64,000 bases of DNA from Bradyrhizobium sp. AZCC 1610 (GTDB taxonomy: Bacteria; Pseudomonadota; Alphaproteobacteria; Rhizobiales; Xanthobacteraceae), in NCBI RefSeq assembly GCF_036924515.1, contig NZ_JAZHRR010000001.1, positions 5,551,001 to 5,615,000 of the forward strand. The letters run 5' to 3'. The notes below the pieces were generated by a model that was not told the DNA's origin, made no database searches, and worked only from the letters and a program-made list of their open reading frames with translations. The translations under genes were made by a program, and so were the position numbers. Below, piece by piece: positions 43,698-53,168 of the stretch (positions are counted from its first letter, which is position 1; each line of letters starts with the position of its first letter).

Positions 43698-44195
43698 CTA
43701 CATCACCACCGGCGTATCCGGCAGCTCGTTCGAGCCGCCGCCGCTCCTCGGGAAATGAGCGGCCAATTCGCGCGACACGGCTTCTATCCCCTTGATTACC
43801 CCGCGTTCGAAATCCCCTGCCCTGAAATCCGTTTCCATCTCCCGGCATATTCTTTCCCAGCCCGCTGTGCCCACCCTCGCGTTGATGCCGCGGTCGGCGA
43901 CGATCTCGACATCGCGATCGGCAAGCAGGAGATAGATCAGCACGCCGTTATTTTGCGCGGTGTCCCAGATCCGCAACTGTGAAAAAATATCCAGCGCCCG
44001 CTCCCGCGCCGGCTGATTGCGAAACAGCGGCGCGCCGTCGAGCGCGCCTTCGACCACGAAGCGGAGCTGTCCCGAATGCGCGGTCTCGCCCGCTTCGATG
44101 GCGCGCTCGATCCGCGCCAACGCGTCCGGCGGGAATGCGACACGGCGCCGCCAGTGGTGCTGCAGAAGATGTCTGGTAATGCGTCGGATGCTCAT
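43698..44195 (-). CDS. TPM-domain protein
   Basis: A 165-residue TPM_phosphatase domain protein without signal peptide or membrane helix. IERAIEAGETAHSGQLRFVV, ALDIFSQLRIWDTAQNNGVL, IYLLLADRDVEIVADRGI and a C-terminal HFP mark the family. It follows the other TPM gene by 2 bases. TPM domains bind metals and occur with LemA proteins in envelope or membrane-protein quality functions. The precise role is unknown. Confidence 0.88.
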   Translation of the reverse strand: MSIRRITRHLLQHHWRRRVAFPPDALARIERAIEAGETAHSGQLRFVVEGALDGAPLFRNQPARERALDIFSQLRIWDTAQNNGVLIYLLLADRDVEIVADRGINARVGTAGWERICREMETDFRAGDFERGVIKGIEAVSRELAAHFPRSGGGSNELPDTPVVM

Positions 44196-44197
44196 GT

Positions 44198-45109
44198 CTA
44201 CCAGCTCCCCGAGGCGCCGCCGCCGCCAAAGTTGCCGCCGCCACCGCTGAACCCGCCACTATCGCTACCACTGGAGCTGCTGCCGCCCGACCAGGACCCG
44301 CCGCTGCCGCCCATGACCCATCCGCCATTGTCCCGGTCGTATCGGCGGCGCCGCACGCTCGGGCCGGTCGAGCCCAGATTCTGGAGGAGGAAGGTGACGA
44401 CGAAAGCGATAGAGCCCACCAGCATTGCGGCCGCGAGCGATCCCGCAACGAACCAGGCGACAACACCAACGATGCCGCCGGTCGCCAGTGCGCCGATGAA
44501 TCGGCCAAGAAAACTGCGCAGCACGGCTGCGAGGATGATCAGCCCAGCGATGACAAACGGATTTCCGGGGTTGAGGTAATTGAGGAGTTGAGACGTCTCC
44601 CAATGCGGCGGCGCCGGCTCTGGCAGCTTCTCGCCCTCGGCGACCCGGACTATTCGGTTAACGCCCGCGGAGACGCCACCGGCGAAATCGCCGGCCTTGA
44701 ATTTGGGCGTGATGTCTTCGTCGATGATGCGCTTGGTGGTGACGTCGGTGAGCGCACCTTCGAGGCCGTAACCGACCTCGATCCGCAAGCGGCGATCGTT
44801 CTTGGCGATGACGAGCAGCGCGCCGTCGTCGACCTTCTTGCGGCCGATCTTCCAGGCTTCCGCGACCCGCAGCGAAAATTGCTCGATCGCCTCGCCGTCC
44901 GTCGTCGGCACGATCAGCACCGCGATCTGGCTGCCCTTTCGCGCCTCCAGATCCTCCAGCCGCCGCGTCAGCGAGGCGATGTCGCTGGCCGCGAGGGTGC
45001 CGGTCTGATCGACTACCCGCCCGCTCAAAGCCGGCACCGCGACAAGCGCCAGTGCCGAAGCGGCCCAGCACAGCAGCAGCGCAAGAAGGGAGGCTCTTGC
45101 AGCGTTCAT
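44198..45109 (-). CDS. TPM-domain membrane protein (YgcG-like)
   Basis: A 303-residue protein with a signal peptide (MNAARASLLALLLCWAASAL), a periplasmic TPM domain (RVVDQTGTLAASDIASLTRR, QIAVLIVPTTDGEAIEQFSL, ALLVIAKNDRRLRIEVGYGL), two to three membrane helices at about 190-250, and a Ser/Gly-rich tail ending GGGGNFGGGGASGSW. This is the typical YgcG/YgcG-like build. The frame opens upstream at 45202, but the signal peptide fixes the ATG at 45109. It sits 22 bases after lemA and 2 bases before the second TPM gene. Confidence 0.9.
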   Translation of the reverse strand: MNAARASLLALLLCWAASALALVAVPALSGRVVDQTGTLAASDIASLTRRLEDLEARKGSQIAVLIVPTTDGEAIEQFSLRVAEAWKIGRKKVDDGALLVIAKNDRRLRIEVGYGLEGALTDVTTKRIIDEDITPKFKAGDFAGGVSAGVNRIVRVAEGEKLPEPAPPHWETSQLLNYLNPGNPFVIAGLIILAAVLRSFLGRFIGALATGGIVGVVAWFVAGSLAAAMLVGSIAFVVTFLLQNLGSTGPSVRRRRYDRDNGGWVMGGSGGSWSGGSSSSGSDSGGFSGGGGNFGGGGASGSW

Positions 45110-45131
45110 CGCAGGTCGTCTGTTCACCCCA

Positions 45132-45740
45132 TTACTTCGCGGGCGCCGGCGTCGGATTGAAATCCACCTTCGGCGCCGTCGAGATAGCCTTCTCGTTCTC
45201 AACCGTGAAATTCGGCTTCTCCTTGTAACCGAACGCCATCGCCGTCAGATTGTTCGGGAAAGTGCGGATGCCGACGTTATAATCCTGCACCGCCTTGATA
45301 TAGCGGTTGCGCGCCACAGTGATGCGGTTTTCGGTGCCTTCGAGCTGCGACATCAGATCGCGAAACAGCGCGTCCGATTTGAGCTGCGGATAATTTTCGG
45401 TCACGACCAACAGGCGCGACAGCGCGCTCGTGAGTTCGCCCTGCGCGGCCTGAAATTTCTGGAACGCGGCAGGATCGTTCAGCACCTCCGGCGTCGCCTG
45501 GACGCTGCCGACCTTGGCGCGGGCGTTGGTGACTCCGAGCAGCACGTCCTTTTCCTGCTGCGCAAAGCCCTTCACCGAATTGACGAGATTGGGCACCAGA
45601 TCGGCGCGGCGCTGGTATTGGTTGACGACCTCCGACCAGCCCGCCTTGACCTGCTCGTCGGTGGTCTGGATCGCGTTGTAGCCGCAATTGGTCAGGCTTA
45701 GTGTCGCCAGCGCCGCCAGCACGGTCCATAATCTGCGCAT
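45132..45740 (-). CDS. lemA: LemA family protein
   Basis: A 202-residue LemA protein. The N-terminal hydrophobic segment MRRLWTVLAALATLSLTNCG may be a membrane anchor or lipoprotein signal (Cys19, with a non-ideal lipobox). The long helical hairpin has QYQRRADLVPNLVNSVKGFA, LLVVTENYPQLKSDALFRDL and GTENRITVARNRYIKAVQDY, the classical family motif. The frame is open to 46085, but the ATG at 45740 starts the conserved protein. It leads the lemA-TPM-TPM operon. The role is in the envelope and unresolved. Confidence 0.95.
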   Translation of the reverse strand: MRRLWTVLAALATLSLTNCGYNAIQTTDEQVKAGWSEVVNQYQRRADLVPNLVNSVKGFAQQEKDVLLGVTNARAKVGSVQATPEVLNDPAAFQKFQAAQGELTSALSRLLVVTENYPQLKSDALFRDLMSQLEGTENRITVARNRYIKAVQDYNVGIRTFPNNLTAMAFGYKEKPNFTVENEKAISTAPKVDFNPTPAPAK

Positions 45741-45899
45741 CGAACTCTCCCAAAGAAACCTCAAACGCCAACGTATCAGATTGGTTGCGTCAGGTATGCA
45801 AGGCGTAGGCCCGCGCCAAGTCCGATTTGGCAGCCGATGGCCCTTGCCTATCGTTCGCTGAAATAACAACATGGCCGGATAATAATAGAGGGAGGGCGC

Positions 45900-46751
45900 A
45901 TGACCGCGTTCGAGACCATCGTCGTGGAGCGACCCGAGCCGCGCATCGCGCGGATCGTGATGAACCGGCCCGAGGCGCGCAACGCGCAGAACCTGCAGAT
46001 GACCTACGATCTCAATGCCGCCTTCGACCAGGCGGTGCAGGATGATGCGGTCAAGGTCATCATCCTGGCCGGCAACGGCCCGCATTTTTCGTCAGGGCAT
46101 GATTTGCGCCCCGGGGCCAAGAATGCCGCCGGCGTTGATTTTCCGCCGGTCGGAAATTGGGGCGGCTTCGCCGAGCCCAACGCCCACGGCCGCTTTGCGC
46201 GCGAGCAGGAAATCTATCTGCAGATCACGAGGCGCTGGCGCAATCTTGCAAAACCGACGATCGCGGAAGTGCACGGCAAGTGCATCGCCGGTGGCCTGAT
46301 GCTGGCTTGGGCCTGCGACCTCATCGTCGCAAGCCATGATGCCGAGTTCTGCGATCCTGTCGTCACCATGGGTGTCTGCGGCGTCGAATGGTTCGTGCAT
46401 CCCTGGGAGCTCGGTCCGCGCAAGGCCAAGGAATTGCTGTTCACATCAGACGTCTGGAGTGCGGAGGAAGCGCACCGGCTCGGCATGGTCAACCACGTGG
46501 TGCCGCGCGACGAACTTTCCTCTTTCGGAATGAAGCTCGCTGAAAGGATCGCAACCAAGCCGTCGTTCGCGCTGAAACTGACAAAGGAAGCCGTCAATCG
46601 CTCGGTCGACGTGATGGGACAGCCCGCGGCGATCGAACAGGCGTTCGCGCTGCACCAGCTCTGCCACGCGCATAACCTTCAGGAGTTCGGAATGATCGTG
46701 GATCCTGCAGGCCTGCACCCCTCCGTCAGAAAACCGGCACAAGCAAAATAG
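45900..46751 (+). CDS. Enoyl-CoA hydratase/isomerase-family protein
   Basis: A 283-residue crotonase-fold protein. The oxyanion-hole region has PHFSSGHDLRPG and the second oxyanion loop is HGKCIAGGLMLAWACDLIVA. The two catalytic Glu of rat-type enoyl-CoA hydratase appear to be absent: GGGCELA is AGGLMLA here, and the second Glu position reads FCDPVVTMGV. It is therefore probably not a classical hydratase, although it is usually annotated as one. It is followed 19 bases later by two acyl-CoA dehydrogenase genes and is divergent from lemA. Confidence 0.88.
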   Translation: MTAFETIVVERPEPRIARIVMNRPEARNAQNLQMTYDLNAAFDQAVQDDAVKVIILAGNGPHFSSGHDLRPGAKNAAGVDFPPVGNWGGFAEPNAHGRFAREQEIYLQITRRWRNLAKPTIAEVHGKCIAGGLMLAWACDLIVASHDAEFCDPVVTMGVCGVEWFVHPWELGPRKAKELLFTSDVWSAEEAHRLGMVNHVVPRDELSSFGMKLAERIATKPSFALKLTKEAVNRSVDVMGQPAAIEQAFALHQLCHAHNLQEFGMIVDPAGLHPSVRKPAQAK

Positions 46752-46770
46752 AACAAGCAAAGCAGATCAG

Positions 46771-47919
46771 ATGGACCTTACCCCAAGTGACGAGCAGCGG
46801 TTGCTGCGCGAAAGTGCCGATCGCTTCGTCAGCGAGACCTATACCGCCGATCACCGCCGCAAGGTCGCCAGCGATCCGCTCGGCTTCAGCGCCGATATCT
46901 GGAAGCAGTTCGCCGATCTCGGCTGGCTGGCGCTGCCGATCGCCGAAGCCCATGGCGGCCTTGGCGGCGGCGCCATCGAGATCGGCATCCTGATGGAAGC
47001 GTTCGGGCGCGGTCTCGTCTCCGAGCCGTATCTTTCCACCGTCGTGATCGGCGCATCCCTGATATCTGAATGCGGCACGGAGGCACAGAAGCAGGCGCGG
47101 CTTTCGAAAATCGCCGACGGTTCGCTGTATCTGGCATTCGCGCATTCGGAACGCCAGGCGCGCTTCGATCTCGCCGACGTTCGGACCACAGCGAAGAAGA
47201 CACCGGACGGCTGGCGCCTCGACGGCCACAAGACCGCCGTGCTGGACGGCAACGCCGCCAGCCAAATCATCGTCTCGACCCGCGTCGATGACGGCTCCGG
47301 CAAACCAGGCAAGCTCTGCCTGTTCCTGGTGCCGCAAGGCACGCGCGGCCTTGCCTTACGCGACTTTCCGCGGCTTGGCGGCGGGCGGGCCTGCAATCTC
47401 GAACTCCGGGATGTACAGCTTCCTGCCGACGCCCTGCTCGGCCACGGCAGCGACGCGTTGCCCGCGATTGAAGCCGTGATCGACCGCGCCATGGCAGCGC
47501 TTGGGGCTGAGGCCGTCGGCATCATGCAGACCCTGCTCGACCAGACGCTGGAATACACCAAGATTCGAAAGCAGTTCGGCCGACCGCTGTCCGCCAATCA
47601 GGTGATCCGTCATCGCCTCGCCGACATGGCGATGCAATGCGACGAGGCGCGCTCAATGGCGCTGCGCGCCGCGCTGATGGCCGACGCCGAACCGGTGGCG
47701 CGCAGCCGCGCCGCCTCGGGTGCGAAAGCCAAGATCGGCAAATGCGCGCGCTTCGTCGCCGAACAATCGGTCCAGCTTCATGGTGCGATGGGCGTCACCG
47801 AAGAGCTCGACATCGGCGCCTACTTCAAGCGGCTGCTTGCCTTCGAGACGTTGTTCGGCGGCAGCGCCCATCACTATCGCCGTCACGCGGCCCTCGGCGG
47901 CCGTGCCGTTCAGGCCTGA
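46771..47919 (+). CDS. Acyl-CoA dehydrogenase, subunit-like (first of pair)
   Basis: A 382-residue acyl-CoA dehydrogenase-fold protein: MDLTPSDEQRLLRESADRFV at the start, then LGWLALPIAEAHGGLGGGAI, a divergent middle domain, and a C-domain with YTKIRKQFGRPLSANQVIRH and VQLHGAMGVTEELDIGAYFK. The LAFETLFGG segment replaces the YEGT loop. It is 12 bases ahead of a second dehydrogenase gene of different subtype. Adjacent unlike pairs of this kind form alpha2-beta2 enzymes in actinobacterial steroid and fatty-acid breakdown, so this is probably one half of a heteromer. Confidence 0.88.
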   Translation: MDLTPSDEQRLLRESADRFVSETYTADHRRKVASDPLGFSADIWKQFADLGWLALPIAEAHGGLGGGAIEIGILMEAFGRGLVSEPYLSTVVIGASLISECGTEAQKQARLSKIADGSLYLAFAHSERQARFDLADVRTTAKKTPDGWRLDGHKTAVLDGNAASQIIVSTRVDDGSGKPGKLCLFLVPQGTRGLALRDFPRLGGGRACNLELRDVQLPADALLGHGSDALPAIEAVIDRAMAALGAEAVGIMQTLLDQTLEYTKIRKQFGRPLSANQVIRHRLADMAMQCDEARSMALRAALMADAEPVARSRAASGAKAKIGKCARFVAEQSVQLHGAMGVTEELDIGAYFKRLLAFETLFGGSAHHYRRHAALGGRAVQA

Positions 47920-47931
47920 GAGGAGCGCACC

Positions 47932-49128
47932 ATGGACCTCGCCTTCAATGCCGAAGAGCGCGCTTTCGAAAAAGAGGTACGCGACTTCATCGCGGCAAAT
48001 CTCACACCCGAGATGAAACGCGCCACCGCGCTGACGCCGTCGGTATTCTCCGATCCTGACATCGGCATGGCCTGGCAGCGCGCGCTGCACAAGAAAGGCT
48101 GGAGCGCGCCGGGCTGGCCGGTGGAGCATGGCGGACCGGACTGGACGCCGGCGCAGCGCTGGATCTTCGAGGCCGAATGCGCCCGCGCTGGCGTGCCCAA
48201 TGTGAACGTGATGGGCGTCAAGATGGTCGGCCCCGTCATCATCGGCTTCGGCTCGCCCGAGCAGAAGAACTTTTACCTGCCGCGGATTCTCTCCGGCGAG
48301 GATTATTGGTGCCAGGGCTATTCCGAACCGGGCTCCGGCTCCGACCTCTCCTCGCTGAAGACCCGCGCCGTGCGCGACGGTGACGACTACGTCATCAACG
48401 GCACCAAGATCTGGACTACACACGCCCATCACGCCAACCGGATGTTCGCGCTGGTGCGCACCAACGAGACCGAGCGGCAGCAGGACGGCATCTCCTTCAT
48501 CCTGATCGACATGAAGAGCCCAGGCATCACGACGCGGCCGATCCTCACCATCGGCGGCGACCACGAGGTCAACCAGGTATTCTTCGACGACGTCCGCGTG
48601 CCTGTCGCCAATCGCGTCGGCGAGGAAGGCAAGGGTTGGACCTACGGCAAATATCTGCTCGAATTCGAGCGCGGCGCCGGCATCGCCTCGGCCAAATTGC
48701 GCGACGCGCTGAAGACGGTTTCGGACCTTGCCGAATCCGACGCCACCGGCCGCGCCATCGACGATCCCGATATCGCAATGCGGATGTCGGAGATCGAGGT
48801 CGATATCGATACGCTGGAGATGACTGAACTGCGCGTGCTGTCGGCACTGCAGACCGGTCAAAATCCCGGCGCGGTGTCGTCGCTGCTAAAACTGCGCGTC
48901 AGCGAAATCCGCCAGGCGGTGACGCGGCTCGGCGTCGACGTGATCGGCAATGACGGCCTCTATGTCGAGCCAATGCGACCGCTCTACCGGCTCAACGAGC
49001 CGCCGGGAATTCCGGAGGGGATGCTGCCGGTCGTGCCGGAATATCTCAACGGCCGGGCGTACACGATTTTCGGTGGTTCGTCGGAGATCCAGCGGGATAT
49101 CGTGGCAAAGATGGTGTTGGGGCTGTAG
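47932..49128 (+). CDS. Acyl-CoA dehydrogenase, subunit-like (second of pair)
   Basis: A 398-residue acyl-CoA dehydrogenase. Landmarks are GWPVEHGGPDWTPAQRWIFE, the FAD/substrate region YSEPGSGSDLSSLKTRAVRD and TKIWTTHAHHANRMFALVRT, and a C-terminal YTIFGGSSEIQRDIVAKMVL. The YEGT catalytic-Glu position is FGGS, as in FadE subunits that rely on a partner or a different base. The first gene of the pair ends 12 bases upstream. A palindromic repeat lies after the stop. Confidence 0.9.
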   Translation: MDLAFNAEERAFEKEVRDFIAANLTPEMKRATALTPSVFSDPDIGMAWQRALHKKGWSAPGWPVEHGGPDWTPAQRWIFEAECARAGVPNVNVMGVKMVGPVIIGFGSPEQKNFYLPRILSGEDYWCQGYSEPGSGSDLSSLKTRAVRDGDDYVINGTKIWTTHAHHANRMFALVRTNETERQQDGISFILIDMKSPGITTRPILTIGGDHEVNQVFFDDVRVPVANRVGEEGKGWTYGKYLLEFERGAGIASAKLRDALKTVSDLAESDATGRAIDDPDIAMRMSEIEVDIDTLEMTELRVLSALQTGQNPGAVSSLLKLRVSEIRQAVTRLGVDVIGNDGLYVEPMRPLYRLNEPPGIPEGMLPVVPEYLNGRAYTIFGGSSEIQRDIVAKMVLGL

Positions 49129-49156
49129 CGGTCTGCGCGGCTTCGCGACCTTCGCT

Positions 49157-49244
49157 GTCATGGCCGGGCTTGTCCCGGCCATCCACGTCTTTGTCGCCGC
49201 ACGTCTGTCAAGACGTGGATGCCCGGGACAAGCCCGGGCATGAC
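49157..49244. repeat. Long palindromic intergenic repeat (GTCATGGCCGGGCTTGTCCC type)
   Basis: The arms 49157-49191 and 49210-49244 are reverse complements over 35 bases with two mismatches. The loop is 18 bases. It lies between the convergent dehydrogenase and molybdopterin-subunit genes and may end both transcripts. It is a different family from the repeats at 12039, 24087 and 25861. Confidence 0.9.
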
Positions 49245-49268
49245 GAGCTGCTTATTACGACGGCCCAC

Positions 49269-51593
49269 TTATTCCCCCGCCCTCGCATCCCTTATCGCCT
49301 GCCACACCTTGGCCGGCGTCAGCGGCGTGTTGAGCTGCGTGATGCCGAGCTCACTGAGCGCATCCATCACGCCATTGGTGACGCAGGGCGGCCCGCCGAT
49401 GGCGCCGGATTCGCCGCAGCCCTTGGCTCCGAGCGGATTGGTGCGGCAGGGCGCGGAATCATCCAGCGTCACGGCAATCGGCGGAATATCGTCGGCGCGC
49501 GGCACGCAGTAATCCTGGTAGCTCGCGGTCAGCAGCTGCCCTTCCTCGCTATAGGCGACGCCCTCATACAGCGCCTGCCCGATGCCTTGGGCTACGCCGC
49601 CATGCACCTGGCCGGTCACCAGCATCGGATTGACGGCGATACCGACATCATCGACCGTGGTGTAGCGCACCACCTTGCTGACGCCGGTTTCCGGATCGAT
49701 CTCGACTTCGCAGATATGCGTCCCGTTCGGCCAGCTCGGCCCGTCAACCTCGCCTTCAGAGTCAACGGAAAGCCGCGCGCCGTCTTCCTTCTTCGCGATT
49801 TCGAACAGGCTGATGCGCTTGTCGGTGCCGACCACACTGAGCCAGCCATCGCGATATTCGATATCCTCGACCGACGTCTCCAGCACGTTCGAGGCCTTCT
49901 CGCGCGCCTTGTGGATCATGTCGTTGGTCGAGACCGCGACCGCGGTACCGCCGACGAACAGCGAGCGCGAGCCGACGCTGCCGAAGCCGGTGGCAAGGTC
50001 GGTATCGCCCTGCACCACGTCGATCTTGTCCATGGGGATGCCGAGCGTATCCGACACCATTTGCGTATAGGTGGTCTGCAGTCCCTGCCCCATCGCCATG
50101 GTGCCGGAATGCAGGATGACGCGGCCTTCCGCGGTCGCGTGCAGGCTGACCTTTTCGGTGTGCGCGCGCCCGCCGGTCCATTCGATGTAGCTGGTGAGGC
50201 CGCGGCCGTAGAGCAGGCCCTTCTTCTTCGCCGCCTTCTTGCGCGCTGCAAAGCCATCCCAGTCCGAAAGCTCCGAGGCGCGCGACAGCATGTGCGCGAA
50301 GGCGCCGGAGTCGTACACCTGGCCGACCGCATTGGTGTAAGGCAGTTGCGCGGGCTTGATGTAGTTGACCTTGCGGATGGTACGCGGGTCCATGCCGATC
50401 TGCCGCGCGGCGGCATCCATCAGCCGCTCGACGATGAACACGGCCTCGGGGCGCCCCGCCCCGCGATAGGCGCCCACCGGCGCGGTGTTGGTCATCACCG
50501 ACTTCACTTCGAAATGCACCAGCGGCAGGTCGTAGACGCCGGTCTGTACGAACGGGCCGAGCACCAGCGGGATGATGTTCGCGGTCCCCGACGAGTACGC
50601 TCCGGTGCCGCCGATCGAGCGCACGCGATAGGCCAGCACGCGGCCTTTGGCGTCGAGCGCGAATTCGCCGGTCGAAGTGAGATCGCGGCCATGGGTGCCG
50701 CCGACGAATTCGTCGGTGCGGTCGCCGCGCCAGCGGATCTTCCTGTTCAGCTTGGTCGCGGCGTAAGCGACGATGCCGTCTTCGGGATAGAGGCTCGTCT
50801 TCTGGCCAAAGCCGCCGCCGATATCGCCGACCAGCACGCGCACGCTGTCCTTCGGCCGCTTCAGAATGGATTCCGCGAGCAGGTCACGGGTCGAGCCGGG
50901 GGTTTGCGACTGCACGTGCAGGATCAACCGGCCGGTCTTCTTCTCGATCTCAGCAATCGTCGAACGTGGCTCCATCGCCGAGGGCACCAGCCGCTGGCTG
51001 ACCAGATCGAGCGAGACCATGTGCGCAGCCTTGGCAAAGGCTTCCTCGACCTTGGCGGCGTCGCCATAGCTCATGGCGGCCACGATGTTGTCGGGCGCCT
51101 CGGGCCACACTGCGGGTGCGCCGGGCTTCACCGCCTCGACGGGATCGACCACCGAGGGCAGCACCTCGTAATCGACGGCGATCGCCTCGGCCGCCGTCTG
51201 CGCCTGCACCCGCGACGCCGCTACCACCGCCGCCACCGCCTCGCCGGCATAACGCACGATTTCATGGGCCAGCAGACGCCGCGGCGGCACCGTCATCGGC
51301 TTGCCGTCCGGCCGCTGGAAGATCGCGAGAGTCGGGAGGGTGCCGATATCGTCCGTCACCAGGTCGGCACCGGTATAGACGGCCTCTACCCCGGCCATTT
51401 CAAGCGCGGCCCTGGTGTCGATCGATTTGATCCGGGCATGGGCATGCGGCGAGCGCAGCACGTAGAGCCACAGCGCGCCCTCCTCGGGCTTGTCGTCGAT
51501 GAACTGTCCCTTCCCGGTGAGCAGCCTCTGGTCTTCCAAACGCTTGACCGGCTGGCCCGCACCAAAACGCATATTGCCGGGAAGAATATTCAT
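49269..51593 (-). CDS. Molybdopterin-binding subunit of xanthine dehydrogenase/CO dehydrogenase family
   Basis: A 774-residue large subunit of a molybdenum hydroxylase. It begins [20 protein letters not shown] and carries the Moco-binding blocks [57 protein letters not shown] and [20 protein letters not shown], with the catalytic Glu in [12 protein letters not shown], not AYRCSFR, shows it is not a form I CO dehydrogenase. The frame opens upstream at 51776, but the conserved protein starts at 51593 behind AAGGA. The FAD and 2Fe-2S subunit genes are not adjacent, which is unusual. The substrate is unknown. Confidence 0.92.
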   Translation of the reverse strand: MNILPGNMRFGAGQPVKRLEDQRLLTGKGQFIDDKPEEGALWLYVLRSPHAHARIKSIDTRAALEMAGVEAVYTGADLVTDDIGTLPTLAIFQRPDGKPMTVPPRRLLAHEIVRYAGEAVAAVVAASRVQAQTAAEAIAVDYEVLPSVVDPVEAVKPGAPAVWPEAPDNIVAAMSYGDAAKVEEAFAKAAHMVSLDLVSQRLVPSAMEPRSTIAEIEKKTGRLILHVQSQTPGSTRDLLAESILKRPKDSVRVLVGDIGGGFGQKTSLYPEDGIVAYAATKLNRKIRWRGDRTDEFVGGTHGRDLTSTGEFALDAKGRVLAYRVRSIGGTGAYSSGTANIIPLVLGPFVQTGVYDLPLVHFEVKSVMTNTAPVGAYRGAGRPEAVFIVERLMDAAARQIGMDPRTIRKVNYIKPAQLPYTNAVGQVYDSGAFAHMLSRASELSDWDGFAARKKAAKKKGLLYGRGLTSYIEWTGGRAHTEKVSLHATAEGRVILHSGTMAMGQGLQTTYTQMVSDTLGIPMDKIDVVQGDTDLATGFGSVGSRSLFVGGTAVAVSTNDMIHKAREKASNVLETSVEDIEYRDGWLSVVGTDKRISLFEIAKKEDGARLSVDSEGEVDGPSWPNGTHICEVEIDPETGVSKVVRYTTVDDVGIAVNPMLVTGQVHGGVAQGIGQALYEGVAYSEEGQLLTASYQDYCVPRADDIPPIAVTLDDSAPCRTNPLGAKGCGESGAIGGPPCVTNGVMDALSELGITQLNTPLTPAKVWQAIRDARAGE

Positions 51594-51744
51594 CAGTTTG
51601 TCCTTCGAGCTTTCTTGTCGGATTGGGCGGGGTTTTAGCGGTTTTTCGGCGTGAGACAACTCATTCAATTCGCTGCAACAAACACGCCAACGCGCCGGGC
51701 GCGGGCGACCGCGAACGGGTGTGATCTGCCGCCAAATGGGATTG

Positions 51745-52848
51745 TTAGCCGCGGCCGATATCCACGATATCGACATTGACGTCGCGCGTCTCCGAACCGC
51801 GTTTCAGGGTGATGCGGACGCTCTTGCCAGCTCCGACCTGCTCTATGTGGTCGGTCAGATCGGAAAGGCGGTGAACCGGCTTGCCGTCGGCTTGAACGAT
51901 GACGTCGCCGAGCGCGCCTGAGGCAAAATCGACGCCACGGATGCCGGCACGCTCAGCCGGACTTCGGGGCGCGGTGCGCACGACGACCACCCCTTCGACG
52001 CCCATGCGAGTGGAAACGGCTTCGCTGGCCGCAACAATGCCAATACCGGGCGTCGGCACGCGGCCGTTCTTGATCAACTCAGGCACGATGCGATTGACGA
52101 TATCGGCCGGGACCGCGAATCCAATACCGGCGCTGGAGCCCGAGGGCGAGATGATGGCCGTGTTGACGCCGATCAACCGTCCCGCCGAATCCAAAAGCGG
52201 CCCGCCCGAGTTACCGGGATTGATCGCCGTATCGGTCTGGATCACGTTGGTGATCTCGCGGCCACTGCTGGTCGGCAACCGGCGCTTGAGCGCGCTGATG
52301 ATGCCGCTGGTCAGCGACTGGTCGAGGCCGAACGGGTTGCCGATCGCAAACGCAATTTGACCGACCTTGAGATCGCTCGAACTGCCAAGCGCCACCGGCG
52401 GTGGCAATTGGCGGGGATTCCTGATCCGCAGCACTGCGAGGTCGTAGTTCGGCGCCACGCCGACGATTGAAGCTTGGGCCACCTCGCCTGAGGCGAAGCG
52501 AACGGCAACCTCGCGGCCATTTTGGACAACGTGATTGTTGGTGACGACATGGCCGTTATTGTCCCAGACAAAACCGGTCCCCGAGGCTGCCGCGCCGGCT
52601 TCCGAGCCTTCGTCGTCGGCGAACGGATTGGTGACAGCGGATCGCGCCGCGACCTGCACCACCGACGGCGAGACGCGCTCGAAAAGCTCTATGTTGGCGC
52701 GCTCGGCCTCGGACAGCGGTCCCCGCTGGTCGACGGTCCGGGCGGTCGAGTTGGTCCACGGACCGTAGCGAATATTGATGTTGGAGACGGTCAGCGCCAC
52801 CAACACGCCTGCGATAATGGCTGCGAAAAGCACGAAGCGACGGTTCAT
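51745..52848 (-). CDS. HtrA/DegP-type serine protease with one PDZ domain
   Basis: A 367-residue membrane-anchored or exported protease. It has an N-terminal hydrophobic segment (FVLFAAIIAGVLVALTVSNI) and a trypsin-like domain with His106 (TNNHVV), Asp136 (NYDLAVL) and Ser214 (GNSGGP). A single C-terminal PDZ domain holds GVVVVRTAPRSPAERAGIRG and GDVIVQADGKPV. This is the DegS-like layout with one PDZ, so either protein quality control or regulated cleavage is possible. It is divergent from an FtsH-type gene, with 320 bases between the two starts. Confidence 0.93.
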   Translation of the reverse strand: MNRRFVLFAAIIAGVLVALTVSNINIRYGPWTNSTARTVDQRGPLSEAERANIELFERVSPSVVQVAARSAVTNPFADDEGSEAGAAASGTGFVWDNNGHVVTNNHVVQNGREVAVRFASGEVAQASIVGVAPNYDLAVLRIRNPRQLPPPVALGSSSDLKVGQIAFAIGNPFGLDQSLTSGIISALKRRLPTSSGREITNVIQTDTAINPGNSGGPLLDSAGRLIGVNTAIISPSGSSAGIGFAVPADIVNRIVPELIKNGRVPTPGIGIVAASEAVSTRMGVEGVVVVRTAPRSPAERAGIRGVDFASGALGDVIVQADGKPVHRLSDLTDHIEQVGAGKSVRITLKRGSETRDVNVDIVDIGRG

Positions 52849-53168
52849 CTATCACTCACCTGGCAATGCCGCTCCCGTGCGAATGGCAAATAGCAAGCAA
52901 CGGGCCGTTCAGCCGTTTAAAGTGCCAGCACACCAAACGCCCACACCGGCCGAAAGTTTCCGGTTTTCAGAGACTTGCTGGCGCGCTGAAATCGGCTTTT
53001 CAGCAATGATTTAGGTAGCGCGATTTGTCCCGCAAGCCGCGTCCATTGAAACCAAACCTCCCCGTTCCCATTGTCATGGAGGCGCAATCCTGCTCGCCGC
53101 AGGTCCCTTTGGATCAGGCGAATGCCCCGACCCGGCTTCCCGTGAGGATCTGCGACCGGAGTTCGATC
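52849..53168. other. Divergent promoter region of the HtrA- and FtsH-type genes
   Basis: There are 320 bases without a supportable gene. The FtsH frame is open upstream to 53025, but the conserved protein starts at 53169. A heat-shock-type promoter would be expected for either gene. CTTG at about 52975 is a possible -35 element, but no convincing partner -10 was found. Confidence 0.4.

Noticed and set aside
49269..51593. Aerobic CO dehydrogenase CoxL
   Set aside because: The active-site loop is AYRGAGRPE rather than AYRCSFR of form I CoxL, and coxM and coxS are absent.
49170..51638. An 822-codon open frame on the plus strand across the molybdopterin-subunit gene
   Set aside because: Antisense shadow. 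The minus-strand protein has every family motif, while this frame has none and begins inside a palindromic repeat.
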